A stretch of 64,000 bases of DNA, taken from NCBI GenBank assembly GCA_019843655.1, contig JACDQD010000005.1, positions 6,475,575 through 6,539,574 on the forward strand, written 5' to 3'. This stretch comes from Lethocerus indicus (taxonomy: Eukaryota; Arthropoda; Insecta; Hemiptera; Belostomatidae). Made by a program: the position numbers and the translations under genes. How positions within the stretch are numbered: position 1 is the first letter of the stretch; each line of letters opens with the position of its first letter. Below, piece after piece: positions 23,791 through 36,475 of this stretch. Below the pieces are notes generated by a model. It had not been told where the DNA came from, ran no database searches, and saw only the letters and a list, made by a program, of their open reading frames with translations.

Positions 23791-24060
23791 TAGGGGTCGG
23801 ACAGTGAACCCCCCCCCGGCCCCCGCCCCCCGACTCAGTTATCGAGTTATAAAGCGGGGCGAATATCTGGGAGGCGGCGCCCCCCGGTGCCCCCGCCGTA
23901 ATAAACCGGGGGCCACGTCGCCCCAATCGTTTTTTGGGCGGTTCCCAAGCCCGCATAAACCCGGCGTCGTTGGACCGCTAAAGTTTCTCCGTCGATTTCC
24001 CGTCGTCGCCCCGTCCGCGTTATTGGGATTTTGTTGAGCGGTGAGGAGGGGGGGGCGGCG
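23791..24060. other. GC-rich CpG-dense block
   Basis: A run of C- and G-rich sequence with many CpGs includes CCCCCGGT and ACCGGGGG arms at 23881-23888 and 23905-23912. The open frames on both strands are Pro-, Arg- and Gly-rich and probably reflect composition. It may be a CpG island or regulatory DNA. No splice or start context decides it. Confidence 0.35.
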
Positions 24061-24672
24061 CTGTATTTCGTTCTTTTCGGTCCGGTTTTGTGTTTTATAT
24101 GCGCGACCTCCGGCGCGTTTCTTCGTCGGGGCTTTTGGCTCGGCACCGGAGTGTTGATAGTTTTATGTACTTTTTTCACTTCGGACGTAGAAAATTCATG
24201 GAGGAAGGGGAAATAATGCACTTAGGGGGGCTCCGATTGTTGATGCCTCCTGTAAAATGTTTAGTAAATTTTTTTACCTAAAAATTAAGAATATTCTTCC
24301 TATTCTAGTAGCGATAACAATAGCTAAACGCTTTCGTTATTATTATCACTCGGGTTCTCAAATTTTAATTATTAATTCTTTAGGGGCGATAGTATTTTAC
24401 GATTGTCAGGTTTCGCCGTGATAACGTATGGTTTGGCAACGTTCGAAATTCCATTAGGAAAAATGTATAACTGATAAATTAAAAACTCATTTGAATAGTA
24501 TTGCAGAGGGAACAATTCATTGTCAAAATCGTCTTTATATTGAATTAGGGGGTTGACCCAGTTGAATGGGGTGTATCAGTCGTGCAATGCTTTTAAGAAT
24601 TGGTTTAGGTTTTTATTAAATACAGTCTCTTGCGCTATGTCTAAGTGGGCGTGTGTCGGCTGGCCGTGGCCC

Positions 24673-24709
24673 AGGGTGAGGGGGTGAGGGTATGAGGGGG
24701 TGAGGGGTG
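24673..24709 (+). repeat. G-run array with quadruplex potential
   Basis: Short imperfect repeats of GTGAGGGGG contain at least four G-runs of three to five bases separated by two to four bases. This is the textbook pattern for an intramolecular G-quadruplex on the plus strand. Folding is inference. Confidence 0.6.
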
Positions 24710-24815
24710 GCTGGCGTCGGGGCGGCCATGTTGAGCGGCGCCGGGACGCCGGGGCCCAACTAATTTCACAACACACAACCACCCCCTCTATAGCCAGCTC
24801 TCTCGCTCTCCCGTA

Positions 24816-24857
24816 CTCTCTCTCTCCATCCCTCTCTCTCTCTCTCTCTCTCTCCTT
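24816..24857 (+). repeat. (TC)n microsatellite
   Basis: TC dinucleotides, interrupted by a CCATCC, run for about 40 bases within a wider pyrimidine-rich patch. Confidence 0.95.
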
Positions 24858-26876
24858 TCCCCTCTAATTACATCTTACCCCACCAGCCAGTCCCTGAGAG
24901 CGCTACAAACACGGCAATAATTAACAAAATCCTCTCCGGAGTCCTCCGCCTCGGCGCTGGCGGCGGCAAACTTTACCGACAGTTAACTCCTCGGAATGGG
25001 CCTCGAGTGTGCCCGCCGTCTTGGAGATATCCACACAACAACCCCCGGCCTCCCTCTCGCACCCCCGCCATAAGTCGGATTCGTTTAATTATAGTTTTCA
25101 CTGCGGGACGGAGTTCAGTTTGTGCCGCCGGTTTTGCGCCACTCCTCCACCCCCCCCCATATGCGTTTAACGGACTTGGTAGTCGATAAATCGGTAAATA
25201 TATACTTCCCCGGTAGCCAAACTAAATGGTCAGTTTCACCTTGAATCACTGTTCTTTATCTTGTCTTGGTGTAAAAAAAATATTGGTATAAAGCCACACG
25301 TCCCCATACCCGACTGAAAAGAACAGATCTAAATCGTAAATTTGGACTGTTGAGACCTCTTTTGAAAAGGACGTCAAAACTTACAATGGCCAACAAACTG
25401 ACGGATATATAAAACTATACTAAAACCGTATTCACGTTACTACCGAAATGACGGTGATCGCCTTTTAATATTTACGCTATGCTTAAGTGATGCGAATCAA
25501 TTTGAATCGAGTTCTATACAGTTCCGACGTAACCGTAAGTTATCCCAACGCGGAAGCGACCCCGCAACGGCGTTGCGTGGGCGGAAAATTGAAAAGGGCC
25601 GAATTTGAACGTTAGCATCAGAAGATTAACTAGCAACGGGATCAAGCTCCTTGAAACTCAAATGGGGCAGAGACAAAGGACCGCTGATGAGGGTGCTTCC
25701 GCGCTTTAATAAGCTGCGACCCTGCTAAATACTTAGCACAGGCATGGACCGAGTGCGGTATTGAAAATCGGCTTTGCCTCTCAGAATTGGTTTTTTATCC
25801 CTTTTCACCCCACTCTTCCCTTTGTGTGTTGTCTAGAATTTTATTGTCCTTCGGGTATAATCAAATAAAGCCTGAAATGAAATACCGAACCGGTAAGTCT
25901 TTGTTCAAACTAGAGTAATACACAATAGGATATTAACGTTTCACTTATTATCTACAGTAAAAAACTGGAGGAGACAGAATAATTAACATTAGTTTTCCGT
26001 TAATCATGCCATCGTCTGATTATTTGAACCGATGACAAACCGGTTACGGTCTACCTGTCGGTGTCGTTAGTAGAGAGGTCAGCCACTAAATTAGTTTGAG
26101 GCCTCACGCATGTCAGTTTCCGACAGGTCATCAGGTGAACTGTTACTGTCAAAAACAGAAACCTTCTGAACTGTCAAAATCCTGTAACAAAAACGGGTGG
26201 AAACGAATTTGAAATTAATATTAACATCCTGCCACGGATGTATATCCTTCCACGAATTTCTAGAATTCATATCTCGTTCTAACTAAAATTAATTAACGTA
26301 TCTATATTTTAATTACACAATTTAAACTCATTTCGGCGGTTCGGGGCAGATATTTCAACTAATAATTACACGGGCATTACACGAGCACAAATTTGTAATA
26401 TTCTCTTCCCTATACATTCGCATAATTTAAAGTCGTGGAGCTTGATACTGGCACTGCAATAGTGTCAGTGAGGTACTTGGTGAGTACTATGATGAAGCTA
26501 GCGTGCTCAGGGAAAGGTACATTACCCACTAAATATCCTTGAGAGTATTCGAGGATACTCTAAAAATGATTTTCCGTTCCATACGGACAACTGGGTAATG
26601 CGACGAATTGACGATTTTAATACAATACTGAAATGTATATTTCTATATCTGGTTCCGGAAACTTAAATATAAAGCTTGAGAAAGCTATCGACTGCTGTCG
26701 ATATCGAGCATTGCTCTCCGGCCTAGCAATAACGAAACTATCAAATATCGTACAAATACGGTTTCGGGTGTGGAGGAGGGGCGGTTTAGGGTCGGATGGA
26801 TATCACAATAATTAGAAGGGACCCGGCCATTGGTCTTTGTTTGGGAAAACCGGTGTTATCGGTTCAGTCTGTGCGG
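24858..26876. other. noncoding stretch
   Basis: No gene is seen. It contains a 15-base odd palindrome, CGCAACG G CGTTGCG, at 25563-25577. A small hairpin with AGAGTAT/ATACTCT arms lies at 26542-26561. Neither is attached to a recognisable gene. Confidence 0.5.
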
Positions 26877-26932
26877 CAAGAGAGAGAGAGAGATAGATAG
26901 AGGGAATGAGGGAGAGAGAGGGAGAAAGAGAG
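26877..26932 (+). repeat. (GA)n-rich tract
   Basis: GA dinucleotides interrupted by TAGATAG and GGGA units. The overlapping Arg/Glu-rich frame is a repeat artefact. Confidence 0.9.
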
Positions 26933-27324
26933 CCCCGAATCAAATTAACCAGCGTGTTCACCCGATGACTAATTTCGCCGTTAAATACAGGTTTGCGTCC
27001 ACCCGTTGCCCCGTAGTCGAACGGCCGGTTGGTGCATGTCGTAAATACGGCCAATTTTTAAAATGGAAACGTGTTTCCCATCGCGACGGGCCGACAACTC
27101 AATTGATGAGTTGACTGGCGGTCGGTCGTATGTGTTACACACTTAATTGGTAACTTCGGTGTAGCTCAGTGTTCGGTCGAACCCGGGACCGGTTTCGGCT
27201 TATGGCCGACTCCATTAATTCTAACTTTAACGAGATCGGCGAAGAAATTGATCAGTTCCGCGCCATTATTGGTCATTTCTTCCACTCCTTTCATTCCGTT
27301 TGGCGTCTCCTACCCTTCCCCATG

Positions 27325-27492
27325 AAAATAATAATAATTTGATATACCTGTTTTGTGGTCTGCGAGGGGTTGGAATACTGTAGGTTCGTGATGTTTCTGT
27401 CTCCTCTCTCTGGTTAGGTCTTTTGCTAGCAAAAGACCTAACCAGCGAGAGGAGACAGAAACATCACGAACCTACAGTAAAATAATAATAAT
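27325..27492. repeat. 14-bp target-site duplication around the 27339 element
   Basis: AAAATAATAATAAT occurs at 27325-27338 and 27479-27492. The sequence is simple, so it is weaker evidence alone, but it brackets the element exactly. Confidence 0.7.
27339..27478 (+). mobile_element. minimal foldback copy of the hammerhead-bearing family (140 bp)
   Basis: After an asymmetric leader (TTGATATACCTG to about 27375) the element is one hairpin. Positions 27376-27427 are the reverse complement of 27428-27479 with one mismatched pair. The centre is the perfect 22-bp palindrome at 27417-27438. The segment with the ribozyme core seen in longer copies is absent. The right arm begins TAGCAAAAGACC, exactly the sequence that follows the predicted cleavage site GTC in the longer copies. 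No coding capacity. Confidence 0.8.
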
Positions 27493-29763
27493 AAATTATT
27501 AGTAGGACTGTCAGATTTTATTAGGAGCCGTTAATTTCTTAGAACTTATTGACCCAGGGCACCTGTTTTCTGTCCAATTCCTAGTATCCATTTTGGTCTG
27601 GTATATATCATCTGAGCGAAGAATATTGTCACTCAATGTCCAAACGCGTGCAGAGGAAATACCGTTACCATATGCAGGGAAGATCGTTCTAAAAGTAATG
27701 ATTTGTAAAACTCAGAATTTTACATATTTGTGAACACATTCAGCTCTCGGATAATATTTAAATTGTTGTCATGGACGGATTCGGTTATTCCGTCCAGTAG
27801 TGACATCGAAGCTATCGGTATTATGATTATTAGATATTAAATGAAACAAATTCATTTATTTACATTACGGTCCACTGAGTTGTCTATCAGCATAATACAT
27901 TATAGAATTATATGACGAAATGTAATTATTTCATTCAATGTTATTTCCATATTGTTAAAATTATTTCGTGGAATCTCATTTTGGGAAACATTGAGGCAAA
28001 GAACTGTACGCTGACCGAAAAGTGTACCTAGCTGAAGGATAAAAATGAATATTGGCTATTTCCTAAATCCCTGAATTGTGCAGCTGGCAAGACCGGCTGC
28101 GGGCGAGCTCGCCCTGCCGATCTGTCGGCGCAGCGTTGCCCTTTTTATGACGGTCGTTAAATACAGTAATTAACGGCCGCCCTTTCCCGCGCGTATGACT
28201 CACGTGTGCCACCAGCAGATATGTCAATTAAGAAATGAGACTGTTTCGGAAAAAACAAAGCCTTCGTATATCAATTTTGCATTTATGATTGAAGTCGGCC
28301 TGCTTAAGTGGCAGTTTCAATTTAATAACATCCATTAATTCCATCTAACTGAAAGCTCAGATTTGTAAATTTTAAAATTTGACATTTTAGTCACACTCCT
28401 AAGAAACAATTTTGTTAATCACTATTCCTTTTGTACATATCTGCCCGAACACACGGTCAATATATCATGGCATCTCCAAATTATGAACTGTTGTCCCCCT
28501 CCTGTACCTGTGTTTGGATTTTCACCATATTTAGTACATGGTTCCTCTCGGGGATAATTGCAATTCCTTCGCGTGATAGGTCCAGGAACAGAGAGAGAGG
28601 GGGAGAGAGAGAGAGCTCTTTTCCTCAGAAACGAGGAAAAAGGCTGAGTAATTTGAAGATTCGGTCGACAGGCAATCCCGAGTGGAAACCCCTCCTGTAA
28701 TCTTCCCGGGGGAGCAGTTAAGGAACTAAAATAGCTCAAATTGTGCGAACCCCGGTGGCGGGCCAAATTTCTATTTAGTTGCAAATTCGAATCCGCATTG
28801 TTTCATCTCAGCCGGTTGAGTTCGGAACGCTGAATTCTATACGGGCTTAAACCATTGTCACGCACTGCGACTGTACCGCGACTACTGTGCACAAAACAAA
28901 GCCGGTACAACTTGGAGAGCTCGACTTAAAAGACGCGTCGCCTTACATTCGTAATTCGGGGCAGCCGCCCGGATTGAACCGACCGAATTGTGATACAATT
29001 GTAAAACCCGTCATCAATTTCTGCATCGAAATTTCTATCGAGTTAATACTTGAAATGGCCCTGTGTAGCAGGGGCCGTTTTCAAATTACGGCCAACTTAA
29101 CAGGATTGAAAAGGAACCGATTCTAGGGCAGGTGGGTGAAGAGTGGGGCCCGCTAACTCGTTTAGCGCCCTCCCATTTTAAAAGTAGTTTGTAGTTGGGC
29201 AAGAAAAAAGGTTTTCAAATCGGCCACGATCTACCAATTTCTATTGGGCTCATTGAGACGTACAGTAACGATTTAAACGGGATATTAGCGATAAAACTAA
29301 TCCGAAAATTTCAAGCATGAATTCAATTTAAATTAAAACATAAAACAGATCATCAAATGACTACATCAATATAGTTCTGCGATTAATCATCACAATTGGT
29401 CCGTAAACGTTCCTTACTTTGGTTCTAACAACCTAATGCGACCGGATCTAAATTAACTTCGTGAAACTGATATTGATTTATGATGTCATTTAATGTACCC
29501 GACGTTCTTACGCCCTCACAAATATCCCCATTCAATTTATAAATCTATGAAATTAAGGTGACGTATTGACATTAATGTAAATTTTATTTAATCAAATTAG
29601 GTAATGCGACTCTGGGCATTTTATCTTGTGGGTGGGATACGTGAGAATGTTGCTCTCAATACTGCCTAGGGACTGATTGCCAAAAGTTAATTACTGAACT
29701 AAATTATTTTTTCATCATCGTTGGCTTCTCCGCAAATCTTTGTTTTAGAGATATATTTATTCC
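27493..29763. other. noncoding stretch
   Basis: No gene is seen. It holds a 14-bp palindrome, GGGCGAGCTCGCCC, at 28101-28114 and a GA tract near 28590-28616. A TTCGAATCC resembling a Pol III B box near 28785 has no matching A box or cloverleaf. Confidence 0.5.
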
Positions 29764-29957
29764 TGCAGGCGTTCGCGTTGCCTACTGACGATGGGGGAAA
29801 CATGGGCAGGAGGGAAATAATTTTTTCGAACAATGAAACTGTCTACGCCGGGAATTTCAACGGGAAGCGGTGGAAAAAACTGGACCGATTGCTAGCGGAA
29901 TGTCCAGCCCTGATAACGCGCAAGCCGTTTTATAAAAAGAATAAGGAAAAAGCGTGA
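29764..29957 (+). CDS. candidate terminal exon, unknown product
   Basis: TTTATTCCTGCAG precedes position 29764 as a plausible acceptor. The frame after it (AFALPTDDGG onward) stays open for about 64 codons to TGA and is basic toward its end (KKNKEKA). There is no polyadenylation signal close by and no recognised domain. The base use is a little more GC-rich than the flanks. It could equally be a chance open frame. Confidence 0.2.
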
Positions 29958-31911
29958 AAAATTCGCGTACCGAAAGGATATTATCCATCCCCAGTGTGCT
30001 GAGAGTTGCGGGTTGCAGTTGATTTATATAATTCGCGTCCAGCATAGGACAGTGGCACAGGGACAGTCGTAAGGCGTTAAACTCAGCCTAACTAATATGG
30101 GGGGGGGCGAGGGGGGGTTTGCCCTATTCCTAGCTCTTGGCCATCAAACCGGAGCCAACGTTGCGACGGTTGAGTGGCCTCCTGAAGGTATCGATCGCTT
30201 GAATTATGCAGCTATGACGAAACACTGTAGCAACAGAGGCCTACCCCTGGCTTCGGTGTATTCACCCCGGCCCACTCTCGTCTCTCAGTCATAAGCCCAA
30301 CTCAAGTACCCGACAATTTCGGCCAAGAACCCTTAAACTATCCGTCTATCGACAGTTCGAAGGAAAATCATAAAAACAAACTTTTAAATAGTCAATTAAA
30401 TTTTCCTAAACATAAAATATTTTCTGGCACTAATTGTGCATTCAGGCAGTACTGAGAGTCTTTTTTTCACTGATGCTACCCAGAACGAAAAAAAGTGACT
30501 CTACTTCGTTCAATGTGCTGATTATCTGACGGAATGCCATTTTAAAAAAAATCAAACGCTGTAGTTGAAATTTGTAAAGTTGGGACAGTAGAGTTTCTAA
30601 AATGTTGGCGTAAAATATTCTCTGAGCGTATTATCGAATATAATTATGTTTAATGTGTGTAAATTGCTGCGGAGTATTTTATAATATAGGTTATAATTGT
30701 TTACAACTTGAAAATTTATTCCGATATATAAATGTGCCCAGTTATATTTGGCATTTATTATTATCACATGGGAAATTGGTATAGGGTTGTTGTTACGAAC
30801 TGTTTCCGGAAAAAATAATAACAGTGTACGATACGGGGAGTATAGGTTCACCCGGCCTCGATTCGGCAGTGCGAGCGAAGTTAAAATTAAGTATAAGCTC
30901 CGCCTCTAAGGCTGATTGGATCGATCGACACGACCGGGCCTGCAACTAGCCGCATGACGAATTGGCAGGGAGAAGTAGCCCCGGGGTACATTGACCCCAC
31001 CCCCATCCCCATCCCCGCTTTAGCTGCGTTACTCACGCGGTCGTTAACAAAACGTAAAACAAAAATCCTCCGGCTCGTTATCTATAAATAGCAGCGACGG
31101 CGGGGGAAGAAGCTAAAAAGGCCGGCTTTAAAAGAAAGCCCGTCGAAAAAAAAATAACGAAAAAAAAACTGGATATTTGTGTCAGAAAAAATGGTGGGGG
31201 CAAAGCCAGGTGGGTTGGCGGGGGACTTGAAGATAACGGGGCTTGATAAGCCACCGGCCCCCACCCCCGCGCCGCTGGAAACGGAGCGGGTCGATTTTAT
31301 AATTATTTAACTAATGGAAATCGTATTCTGAACTGAAGTTGATCACGCCATCGCCCCTGCGGCCACGCTAGCAGAGCCACCCCCGCTTGCCTCCTTCATA
31401 TACGCTCAATTTTCAAAACTCAACCCTCTGTCATTTAACGTTACCATCGACCGTATTTCATCACTCCGCGCCGGTTGGTTTTGAACAAAAATAAAAACGC
31501 TATTTTCTCGCCCCTCCAATAAATACCTCTGGGGATAATTCGAACTTAAAATATTAATTCGCTTAATATTGTATTATCATTACACTCGAAATAATATTTT
31601 TCTTCATGTATATATACCCAACGAAACTCCATACATTTTCCGATAGATTATCTCCGCGGTTTGGCACCACTTTTTCTTTTTTCACAATATGGTTATCGAT
31701 CTGTCAATTCTTCTTTTGTTTTGAGCCCATTTGCAAGCTGTACAAACACCTTTGTCCGGAATACCGACACCTACAGGTCTTGAGTTTCAACTCAAGTTTA
31801 GACGTAAAATATGACTAGTGTTTTATTCCCTGCATTCGTGTTCAGCAAACACGATAGTAACGAACAATAAATGTAACTTACATGTAATAGTCCCTTCATG
31901 AAATTGTTTTG
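29958..31911. other. noncoding stretch
   Basis: No gene is seen. G-rich patches occur at about 30098-30118 and 31193-31290 (the latter C-rich at its end). All open frames are short and unrecognised. Confidence 0.5.

Positions 31912-31985
<74 letters not shown>
31912..31985 (+). repeat. compound (AC)n(TA)n microsatellite
   Basis: About seven AC units run through ACATACA into roughly 29 TA units. The long overlapping minus-strand poly-Ile/Tyr frame is an artefact. Long TA tracts are prone to length change and cruciform extrusion. Confidence 0.95.
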
Positions 31986-31987
<2 letters not shown>

Positions 31988-33588
31988 CAAATGGCCAGGT
32001 TGGGACTATGAAGGGTGGAAGGACGTGTGTTGGCAGCCAGGTAATCGCCGGTGTCATCGCTCGCCCCCACCCACCCTAATTAGTGCCGGCAACCCTCCGC
32101 GATATTAGTTCAACCCCCGTTCCCTCTGACAGATGTACGCGCCTAAAAATTTCGGTTTTTAAGGGTTGGTCCCGTTATAAGCCATAAATTTTGCGTTGGC
32201 CGGGGGAGGGAGGTTTTTTTTTACATTGACGCAGTCGAGCCATTGTATTATGCTCCTTCCGGAAATAAATGCTCCTGCTTTTTAAACAACTAAAATATTT
32301 TAATATATATATAATACATAACACGTTACAGGATGTAATTTAAAATAATTAATTATTTAAGAAATATTAATTATTATTATCATTGTCGGCGGTTGAATGA
32401 AAAAACGAGTTGATTCAATTGCTAACATGAATTGACTCGTAAGATTTATTATTGTTATAAATACTCGAGGTACGGCTTCTCGAAACATGACGCAACTCTA
32501 AGGGATTGATCCTCCGTTTCAATTTCATTCTGTTATTCGCTCGGATGAATCCATGCAAAGGGTGACTAATAGCTGTGTTTACTGTCGTAAAACTCGAATC
32601 GCCAGTGGAAAAACCGCTGATGTGTGAGGGAGGCGGATAGAAACACTTCTAGGACAAACCGGAGACCTCTGGCGGACAAATGACAGTTTGATATTTCGAA
32701 ATTGCTCAGTGATATGTTTCTTCATTATCACCATAAATGCATAACATCGGCGTTTTAGTTTATTTGCAGACGGCACAATTTCGGTACCCATAAATCGTAG
32801 GGTACCGTAGCTGTTACATATCGACAGTGTACAGCTTATATAAATGTAGAGTACGATACTTCTGTAATCAGGATAACCAGATAGTGACACCTGGGTTTGG
32901 TTCCCACCTTTTTTTCAGTTATTTACACAGCGCAATGAAGATCAAGCCCACATTAAGCGCGTTAGGGTCTTCGTGTGGGCCTGTTTCGTCGATCACGACC
33001 CTTTACTTATATCTAAATGCTCTACAACGATGGCCTACGGGCGGACCCGAACCGGGCCCCGAGGCGCACACCGCAGGCTCTAAATTATAATTAATCGTTC
33101 TTAATTACCAATAAGGACAATATATTCGCTTGGTGTATAGGACCAGGCCGTTTTGGTAATCTTAAACGTTAAGTTTGAAACGTGCACGTAGTCTCAAGTG
33201 CCAGTTACACCTGGCGCCGTGCGAGGCGGGGGGGGTACTTTCTCATCCGGCACTTCGCCCTTTTCTCGCTGTTCCACTTGCCGGTCCGCTAATGGGTCAC
33301 GAACCCCGGGCCGCCGACGTGCCCCTATCTTCGACGTCCTTCCATTTTTCTCCCCCGTACGGATTTCCCTCCCCCCCCTGACAACCCAGGGACGTTTATC
33401 ACGTACTGCGTTTAGGCTTCGGATTCTAGGCTTGGTCCCGTCACCGAAATCCAGGCTGGGAACTCACAGCTTTTTTTTCTGTATCTCCACCGTTGGGTAG
33501 TCCAGAACGGGAATTCCTCGGGGTTTCAGGTCCTACCAGCTTGGAGCTGTAGTAACACAATTCGAAATACTTTACGGAAAATGTTTAA
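31986..33588. other. noncoding stretch with a small hairpin
   Basis: No gene is seen. ACGAGTTGATTCA at 32405-32417 can pair with TGAATTGACTCGT at 32428-32440 over 13 positions, two of them G-U wobbles, around a 10-nt loop. The frames at 33175-33500 lie in a GC-rich patch and are unrecognised. Confidence 0.45.
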
Positions 33589-34145
33589 CCCTTTGCACTC
33601 CGGACCATTCTGGATGTTGGCTGCTCCTTGGTGGTTGACCGATGTCACTGTCACTGCTATCGTTTTGGTCTAGATTTAGTCTTTCTAACGTATCTGTATA
33701 ACGTCTGGAGCTCATCTTCACTACTACTTATATCATGAGACTCAATCCTGTTTGAACGTTTTGCCATTGTTCTAGTAAGAAAAATGAATAAATCCGTGGG
33801 TTGAAAATTTCTAATTGTTATTACTAGATATGTTACAAAATGATATTTAGTGAGAGAACAATCACTTCAGATTTTCTCACTCGTTAGGTTCAAACCGGAT
33901 GAGCTCAGCTTTGAAACTCAAAACTCGCCGACATCTCTTTTATATATCTTAGTAATTTTACTATATTTTGATTTGCGCCACATTTCAAGAGAAAACATCG
34001 GGCAAAACATTCACGTCTCAAAAAGTTGCGCAGAAATAACTTCCCCGTAATCGCTAAAAAATTCTATTGTCCCCTCAGAGGGAACATCGGAGTGATAGGC
34101 TGGAATTACGATGTCCCACGAGAGGGGACAGCGGGGTGCAAAGGG
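33589..34145. mobile_element. piggyBac-type non-autonomous element (557 bp)
   Basis: TTAA flanks the element at 33585-33588 and 34146-34149. The ends CCCTTTGCACTCCG and, inverted, CCCTTTGCACCCCG match at 13 of 14 positions. CCCTTTG is a common piggyBac terminus. A subterminal hairpin lies at 34068-34130: TGTCCCCTC and GGGAACATCG face CGATGTCCC and GAGGGGACA. No full transposase is present. A short acidic Ser-rich minus-strand frame (33657-33767) may be a transposase N-terminal remnant. The ends differ from those of the insertion at 16146, so this is another family. Confidence 0.9.
33657..33767 (-). pseudogene. possible piggyBac transposase N-terminal remnant
   Basis: Inside the 33589-34145 element an ATG on the minus strand starts a 36-codon frame beginning MAKRSNRIESHDISSSEDE, followed by a basic stretch and a stop. 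A shifted frame continues with a DSSDSD run up to the terminal repeat. Acidic, Ser/Asp-rich starts are usual in piggyBac transposases, but the segment is too short to assign with confidence. The DDD catalytic domain is missing. Confidence 0.35.
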
Positions 34146-34149
34146 TTAA

Positions 34150-35430
34150 TCTATCGAAAATATTTATTTTTCGCTGCACATTGTTCAAATTATATTACTC
34201 AGACTTGAACTTTCTTTTTGACTTTGCCGGGGATCCATAATACTAGCAATTAATTATTTATACACTAATTAAATTAATATTTCTTTTTTACCTAACTGTG
34301 TAATTGTGGGAACGCGTTGCAAGGGCATGTAAAATGTGCACTGAAATTTAATGAAAAAATGAACTCTAGTCTCAAGTGGGAAGCATTAATGTAATTCTGT
34401 GCGGAGCTTACGCTACTAGGTGCACCGCCGTGAGGTTCGGCTCTGTTTCACGGCCGTGACTCAGTCTGCAATCATTATAAATAGACACTTATGAATAGAA
34501 CGCTGGCTCGCTTTAAATATGGAAATTCTTGAAAGCCGAGTGTTGGGTTGTGGTGGTGCGGGGACACCTTGGGCAGAAGCGCGAACAGTTGATCCCAATT
34601 GACCCTGCCAATTTTGCCGAGGAACGTCGCATCGTCGCATGGCGTATACCCTCGTATTCCAACATGTCGTTGTACGTCACCTCAATAGCCAAAACCGGGC
34701 CACTCGCTGTGCAACAACCTAGTCTCCCGACGGTTTAAACAAGCCCGAAGAATTTATCCACGTCTGTACAACCAATCGGAATTAGCGAGTTTTCGCGCGC
34801 TTACTTATACGCGGTTGATTTAACCGTTGGGGTACACTGTATATGTCCCTGTTTTACTCGAAAATAAAACTTGAAACAACAATATCGTTACTCTAAATTT
34901 TCGTTTATTATTGAAATTAACATTTTTCGAGTTGTAAAAAAAGGAGTATAATACAGGAGGGATGAAAACGAAACCGTAAATCGGAACGGAACTAGGGCAG
35001 AAAACACCGGACCGTTGTATTCTGGGACATTTCTCGCTGAATTTTCTTCAACTACATATTATGAAAACTTCTTATGGAGTCCAATAAGAATTTCTCTCTT
35101 CTTACTTCTGCCGGTTCACTGAGAGAAACTGCATGAATTAGTCCACGATGAAGTAGAGCGAATTTTTGTTTATAATGTAAAGGACCGGTCGCCAAGTTGA
35201 GAGTAAAACATTCCTGTACTGGCTACGGAAAAATCCGTTAAAAGGACCAGTATCGATTGTAATTTTATCTCCGAAACTTCGCCTAAGTAATTAAGTATTC
35301 CGGGCCACAATCCGGGCGCCCGGTAGTCGGTCCCTTCGTGTTTGTCTCCCTCGGACTCCTCCGAGACGACACGCGTCATCGATTTTATGCCCGCGAATAA
35401 ACATCGGAGCCGGTCATCGTAAATAAAATT
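34150..35430. other. noncoding stretch
   Basis: Ordinary AT-rich DNA with no gene or repeat that I can support. Confidence 0.5.
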
Positions 35431-36475
35431 ACGAGTGTCGGGCTTGGAAGGGGCAAGGGACTTGTTTTTCAGCGCGGCGGCGCCCCTCCACCCCGACCCA
35501 CCCCCGATGGAACCGGCGCCTCCAACCCCCCCGCGGCCCCTTGTTGAATACGCAGCCGAGGCGGTGGCGCTGGGGGGTGTTTTTCGGGCGAATAGAAGGG
35601 CCTCTTTTAGGGGTAGATTTCGGTAAGGAGAGTATCCTTTTCCTGTTTACTTCTTATCACCGGGCGGGAAGGCCGGGTACCGATCAATGGGGAGGCCACT
35701 CGCATTCCTTAACTTAGGCTTTCTGTGAGTACTCTTTACGGGAATAAACGCCGAACAATATGTTACATTTCATATTCGAGTACGGGAGTACGGAGTTTAT
35801 TCTAATTAAAAATGGATGCCCATACATAGCGCCTGGAAACCTCTGAACATGATAGTAATAATCGACTTCAGCTAGTTAAAAATATGAATTGAAAGGAATC
35901 TTTCGAGACGAGAATATTGATAGGTAAATTTGTCTATTATCTGTAAATTCCAGTCAAAAGTCCTTCGTACCATCATCCTTCTAACCGAACAATCCATAAT
36001 GACCTCAACATACCGACAGTCGAGGAAGTGGCAAAATCACGCTTCCTTAAATTCCACTCCCGCCTCTATCAACATCCAAATCCACTCTTTCAGTCCCTTT
36101 CCTCTTCTACCCATCCATTATCCCCCCCGCGTCGGCTTAAACGCCACAGACTTTCTGTAGGCCGGATACAGGTCAAAAGTACCATCACTGGATGGCGTCT
36201 TTATCGAGCGAAACAAGTCAAACTAGCCAAACAAACCGCCAAAATACACCCACACTAATATCTTTTCTAAAATGATCATTAACTTAATCTAAGATAACAG
36301 TTTGCCCCTTAACCCTTACAAATTTACTACTTTATTGACTCGACTTATTGGAAATAATGAAACGAAGTCCGAAATTGGTGGGGAAATTCCAAATAATTTG
36401 GCTGCGGGGGTATTGCCCAAGTTGTGGCCCAGTTATCAAATAAGGAGGGGTGAAAATCAGAGACGTCAACACTGA
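35431..36475. other. GC-rich patch then AT-rich noncoding DNA
   Basis: Positions 35435-35630 are C-rich and carry a Pro/Ala-rich frame that looks compositional. The rest is AT-rich. No start, splice pair or domain supports a gene. Confidence 0.4.

Noticed and set aside
26105..26140. Minus-strand CTGATGA followed by GGAAAC, like a canonical hammerhead core
   Set aside because: Stem II would have only one or two pairs, stem I does not form, and the base at the cleavage position would be G.
27160..27215. TAGCTCAGTG and GGTCGAACCC resembling tRNA A and B boxes
   Set aside because: The boxes are too close together and no cloverleaf forms.
28101..28114. 14-bp perfect palindrome GGGCGAGCTCGCCC as a regulatory site
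   Set aside because: A few 14-bp palindromes are expected by chance in 64 kb; similar ones lie at 37851 and 44697.
31798..32070. 90-codon minus-strand frame rich in Ile and Tyr
   Set aside because: It is the translation of the AC/TA microsatellite.
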